A stretch of DNA of 47,500 bases from Cryptomeria japonica (taxonomy: Eukaryota; Streptophyta; Pinopsida; Cupressales; Cupressaceae): the NCBI RefSeq assembly GCF_030272615.1, contig NW_026729253.1, positions 1 to 47,500 of the forward strand. Direction: 5' to 3'. Made by a program: the position numbers and the translations under genes. The notes beneath the pieces were generated by a model that had not been told where the DNA came from, made no database searches, and saw nothing but the letters and a program-made list of their open reading frames with translations. Shown here piece after piece: positions 43,126-47,500 of this stretch (position 1 is its first letter; every line of letters begins with the position of its first letter).

Positions 43126-46100
43126 ATGGCAACTAACATTTTTAGGAAGGACAGTCTGAAACTTGATGGAACTAACTATGGTATATAGAAGATCAGAATG
43201 GAGACACATCTAAATTGCATTGGAAGAGATATATGGGAAGTTACTAAGAATGGCTATGTTAGTCCTACTTAAAGTCAACCTAATACACCAAATTTGACCA
43301 AGGATCAAGAGAATGATTGCAAAGCAAAAGAAACACTTTTGAGTGCATTTTTAGATTAGCAAATCATGAGATTGTCAGATCGATCTACTACTAAAGCTAT
43401 TTGGGATAAATTGGAGACTTTGAATGAAGGAGATACCACTATCAAAATTGCAAAACTGGAATGTTACCGAGTCAGGTATGAAAATTTAAAAATGGAAGAA
43501 GATGAAAGAATTTATGCTTTTATGAAAATAGTTAATGAAATTATTTTGGGAATACAATGTTGTGGAGGTTACTTAAGTGAAGATGAAATTGTTTCTAAAG
43601 TTTTAAGAGCTTTTCCACTAGTTTACAAAATGAAAGTAACTGCTACTAATGAATTGAGAACAATGCCTAATACATCAGTTTCTAGAGATATCTTGGTTGG
43701 GAAACTTTCATCATTTGAGCTTGAGGAATCTAGTCCTTTTGCTACAATTAAAACTGATTTAGACTTGAAAGCATGATCATCTGCAACATCATCATCATCA
43801 TCATCATCATCTGATTGGAAATCACTTTATGCAAGAGAACTTGAAGATATCAGAAGGGAAAATGAAGAACTAGAAGAACTTGAAGCACTATTTGCAAGGA
43901 AGATGCCTAAAGGTCCAGTTGGAAGTAAGTACGAAGGTAAAGAACCATTTAAATATTTTAATTACAATAAAGTTGGTCACATAGCATCTATATGTCCTAA
44001 TAGACATGCAAGATTGAGAGAGGAAGATAAAAGAACATATAAGCCTAACCCTGAATATCAAAGATACAGATTTAAGAAGAATAGAGATAAATCATGTTAC
44101 TATGCTGATGAAGGAGTTACAGATGATTCTGATGAAGAATCGACAGACAATGGATGGGATTTTGTTGCAATAACAAAAGATCAACTGACACCTACTGTTC
44201 CATCAATAGAGAAGGCCTTGGTAGCTAAAATTGAAGAGAAAGATGAATGGATCATTGATAACTGATGTTCACATCATATGACTAGTGATATAAGTGAATT
44301 ATTATCTTTTTAGGAATATAATGGAGGTCTAGTAAGATTTGGTGATGATAATGCTTATTTGATCAAAGGAAAAGGCACTATATCCTTGGATGGTAAGCAC
44401 AATACTGATAATGTTTATTATGTTGAAGGATTGAAGCATAATCTTTTGAGTGTTGGTCAATTAGTTGAAAAGGGATTTCAGTTACAATTCAAGAATGGAA
44501 AATGCAAAATCAGAAATAGAATTGGATTGGAGATTGCAACCAGTAATCAGACTAAAGGTAATATCTTTCATTTGGATAATAGTGATAAGACATGCTTGAT
44601 TGCACATATTGATGAAAGTTGGTTATGGCATAAGAAACTCTGTCATGTAAATTTTGATTGCATTGTAAAGATCAGTTCAACTAAGGTATTAAAGGATTTA
44701 CCTAAGATTGTGAAACCTCATAATCTGGTATGTAAGGAATGTCAAATGGGAAAGCAAGTTAGAACAACTTTTAAGAGTATCTATGAGAAATCTAATAATG
44801 TTCTTGATTTAATTCATATTAACTTGTGTGGTCTGGCAAGAACAAGAAGTATACAGGGAGATAGATATTTTATGCTAATTATTGATGATTATTCTATAAT
44901 GTGTTGGGTTACTTTTCTCAGGGAGAAATCAGAAGCTTTTGGAAAATTCAAGTTATTTAAGGAAATGGTAGAGAATGAAACCGGTAAGAAAATCAAATGT
45001 TTGAGATCTGATCAAGGAGGTGAATTTACATCTAAGGAATTTAATACATTCTATGAATTGAATAGAATCAAAAGACAAATATCAGCACCCCGGACACCTC
45101 AACAAAATGGATTTGTGGAAAGGAAGAACAAAACAATTCTGGAAGTAGCTAGAAGCATGATATTGGAAGCTAATCTACCTCACATGTACTGGAGAGAAGT
45201 AGTAAATACAACAGTTTACACTTTCAATAGAGTTCACATCAAAGGTGAAACCGGTAAGACCCCTTATGAACTATGGTTTGGTAATACTCCCACTCTTAAG
45301 TACTTCAGAATATTTGGAAGAAAATGTTATATTAGGAGAGATGAGTATGTTGGTAAATTTGATCCTAGAAGTGATGAAGGAATATTTCATGGTTATTCAT
45401 CTAAGAGCAGGGAATATAGATGTTTTAATAAAAGATTGCAGAAGATCATTGAAAGTGCTAATGTGAAGATAATTGAACTCTTTACAGGAAATTCAAGGTC
45501 TGTAGATTCTGAACTAGCAGTTGAGATGATCATAAATGAACCAATACAGATTGCACCAGCACAGAATGTGGATCTAGTCACACCGGCATCATCAGAGAAT
45601 TCCACAATGACTGAAGAACAACATCATCAGAATAAACCCAGGTATGTAAGACTGAATCACTCAGAAAATCAGATAATTAGGAATAAGTATCAAGGTGTTA
45701 TGACAAGAGGAAGACTATCAAATGAAGAGGTATGCTTAATTTCTCAAGTTAAACCAGCATCTGTTATTGAAGCATGTCAAGATAAACATTGGATAAAAGC
45801 AATGGAAGATGAATTAGAACAAATTGAAAAGAACAATACATGGACATTAGTTCCCCAGCCTAAAGAAAAAAATGTAATTGGAACTAAATGGGTATTTAGA
45901 AATAAAATTAATGAAGATGGTAAGGTAATCAGGAATAAAGAAAGATTAGTTTGTAAAGGATATTCACAGAAAGAGGGAATTGATTATAATGAAACCTTTG
46001 CACTGGTAGCTAGAATTGAGGTAGTCAGATTATTTCTTGCATTTGCAGCTCGTAAGAACTACAAAGTTTATCAGATGGATGTAAATTGTGCATTTTTGAA

Positions 46101-47293
46101 TGGTGATCTTGAAGAGGAAGTTTACATTGAACAGCCTGATGGATTTTCATTGAAAAATGATAAAGATATGGTTTACAGATTAAGGAAAGCTTTCTATGGA
46201 TTTAAGCAGGCTCCTAGAGCTTGGTATGCTAGATTGGACAAATATATTTTGAAGTTTGGTTACACTAAAGGTAATTCTGACAACAACTTATATTACAAAG
46301 TGATTAATGATGACATCTTGGTTATTGAAGTTTTTGTTGATGATATCATTTTTGGAGGTAAAGATGGATTATGTAAGGACTTTGCTAACAAGATGCAGGA
46401 AGAATTTGAAATGTCTATGATTGGTGAGATAAAATTCTTCTTAGGATTGCAGATTTCACAAACTGATAAAGGTATATTCATATGTCAAACAAAAAACTTG
46501 AAGGAACTACTGAAGAAATTTGGTATGGAAAACTCTAAACCGGTAAGTAAACTTATGACTACAACTGATAAATTATCATTAAAGGATGATTCAGCTCCTA
46601 TTAATCTGACAAGATACAAATCCACGATTGGAGGTTTACTATATTTGACACAAACAAGACCTGATATAATGAATGCAATATGTATTGTTTCAAGATTTTA
46701 GAGTAATCCTAAAGAAAATCATGAATCAGTAGTAAAAAGGATTTTTCGGTACCTACAAAGCACAACAAATCTTGGTTTATGGTATCCTAAAGATGAAAAT
46801 TTTGATTTATGTGCATACACCGATGCAGATTGGGTAGGAGATGTTGATGACAGAAAGAGTACCACTGGTGGTGCATTTTTTCTTGGTAGCTGATTGATTT
46901 CATGGATAAGCAAAAAGAAGAGTTGTACATCATTATCAACAATAGAATCAGAATATGTTGCAGTAGCAACTAATTGTACTCAGGTATTAGGTATTATGGA
47001 TTAAGCAAATGTTGAAAGACATAAAGGTAAAATGCAAAGAACCAATAATCATATATTGTGACAATTCACCAGCAATTGATATATCAAAGAATCCAGTATT
47101 TCACTCTAAGAATAAACATGTTTCTATTAAGTATAATTTTCTAAAAGAGAATGTTGAAGCAAATGAATTGAAATTGGTTTATGTGAATACTAAAGAGTAG
47201 ATTGCAGATATCTTTACAAAGCCTTTGCCCAAGGAAACCTTTGAATATCTCAGAGAGAAGCTTGGGGTAATACCGTCACCGACAGAGACTTAG
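43126..47293 (+). pseudogene. COP-1 gag-pol polyprotein (copia order), inactivated
   Basis: One frame from ATG 43126. Gag (about 43126-44100) has KLDGTNYG and the UBN2-like helix block; a (TCA)n run near 43790 codes poly-Ser. The knuckle near 43945 reads FKYFNYNKVGHIASIC, with both leading Cys changed to Tyr. Protease near 44254 is damaged (IIDN, then TGA, then CSHHM, where DSG is expected). Integrase has WHKKLCH and CKECQMGK zinc ligands, then the D,D,E residues in LIHINLCG, RSDQGGEF and NGFVERKN. RT carries FVDDIIFGG (about 46335) and RNase H carries YTDADW, IESEYVA and YCDNSPA. An open stretch of 780 codons spans 44359-46698. Stops: TAG at 43186, 43357, 44311, 46699, 47198; TGA at 43774, 44263, 46891; TAA at 43270. 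A 7-bp tandem duplication near 46985 shifts frame. Confidence 0.92.
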
Positions 47294-47434
47294 ATGATTA
47301 AAGATTGGCATCAAACCGACAGAAACTAATAGAGAAACCTTTTTCCAGCTTTGATGGAGGAGAGCTTCTTCTTAGAGGGAGTATTTGGTTGTATGTTCTG
47401 GTATATTTTCTTAATTTCTTTGGAATTTGATGTT

Positions 47435-47500
47435 AAAGGGGGAGAGATATCTATGGAAAAAACACTTTCTTAGGGGAGAGATTATTCATTGGGGGAGAGA
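47435..47500 (+). other. COP-1 polypurine blocks
   Basis: AAAGGGGGAGAGAT at 47435-47448, AGGGGAGAGA near 47473 and TGGGGGAGAGA at the window end. One is probably the plus-strand primer. No LTR start follows the first two, so the last block at the edge is the best candidate, with the 3' LTR just outside. Confidence 0.6.

Larger units (their letters stand above)
5821..47500 (+). mobile_element. COP-1, Ty1/copia retrotransposon (outer element, 3' LTR beyond window)
   Basis: LTR starts TGTTGCATTAG at 5821 and, after the GYP-1 insertion is removed, ends CCTAACA at 43068. It is followed by the initiator-Met PBS TGGTATCAGAGC (43071-43082), gag-pol in copia order (gag, PR, IN, RT, RH), then purine blocks. 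The left junction cuts GYP-0 pol; the 5 bp before it are GGATG, whose partner lies off the window. The 5' LTR is split by GYP-1 with duplication GAAGG (6402-6406, 42585-42589). Gag-pol has nine in-frame stops and one 7-bp duplication, so it is non-functional. Confidence 0.9.

Noticed and set aside
45245-45605. Extra ORFs in other frames over COP-1 integrase/RT
   Set aside because: Shadows of the 780-codon open stretch with clear integrase and RT motifs.
1-47500. Host genes, tRNA, rRNA, CRISPR or bacterial-type operons
   Set aside because: No tRNA box pairs, rRNA blocks, regular spacer arrays or non-transposon coding region could be supported; everything recognisable belongs to retroelements.

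Overview
The window is plant nuclear heterochromatin. It contains no host gene I can support and is almost entirely nested LTR retrotransposons plus one LINE. The composition is AT-rich. The families are plant-specific: Ty3/gypsy of the Tat type with two RNase H domains, Ty1/copia primed by initiator tRNA-Met, and a LINE with a DUF4283-like ORF1. Long, old, deeply nested elements suggest a large repeat-rich genome, possibly a gymnosperm. That last step is inference; nothing here fixes the species.

Names used: LINE-A (about 1-1680, minus, running off the left edge). GYP-0 (about 2150-5820, minus, Tat-type pol fragment) is interrupted by solo LTR X1 (3369-5161). COP-1 (5821 to beyond 47500, plus, copia) sits in GYP-0. 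GYP-1 (6407-42584, plus, no gag-pol found) sits in the COP-1 5' LTR. Solo LTR X2 (9483-37334, same family as X1) sits inside GYP-1. COP-2 (9870-35892, minus, copia-like, no pol found) sits in X2. GYP-2 (15356-33905, plus, complete Tat-type gag-pol in one frame) sits in a zinc knuckle of COP-2. Solo LTR COP-2s (28467-29602) sits in an antisense plant-mobile-domain gene near the 3' end of GYP-2. The layers GYP-0 > COP-1 > GYP-1 > X2 > COP-2 > GYP-2 > COP-2s make seven. Most junctions show target-site duplications, and three insertions, when mentally removed, restore an open coding register.

Region by region: 1-1680 LINE ORF1 and the start of ORF2; 1680-2150 nothing recognised; 2150-5820 GYP-0 with X1; 5821-6406 first part of the COP-1 5' LTR; 6407-9482 GYP-1 5' LTR and leader; 9483-9869 start of X2; 9870-15355 COP-2 3' LTR, extra ORF and end of its gag-like ORF; 15356-33905 GYP-2; 33906-35892 start of the COP-2 gag-like ORF, PBS and 5' LTR; 35893-37334 rest of X2; 37335-42584 GYP-1 Ser/Pro-rich ORF, 3' region and 3' LTR; 42585-43068 rest of the COP-1 5' LTR; 43071-47500 COP-1 PBS, gag-pol and polypurine blocks. 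The COP-1 3' LTR lies outside the window.

Every coding region is broken, mainly by in-frame stops. Amber codons dominate (TAG > TGA > TAA), as expected if methylated CAG (CHG) sites decayed to TAG. The less usual items are the COP-2 extra ORF with an inverted telo-box upstream, the antisense intron-bearing mobile-domain gene, the G-patch just downstream of the GYP-2 protease, and the GYP-1 Ser/Pro-rich ORF with repeated SILGPY motifs.
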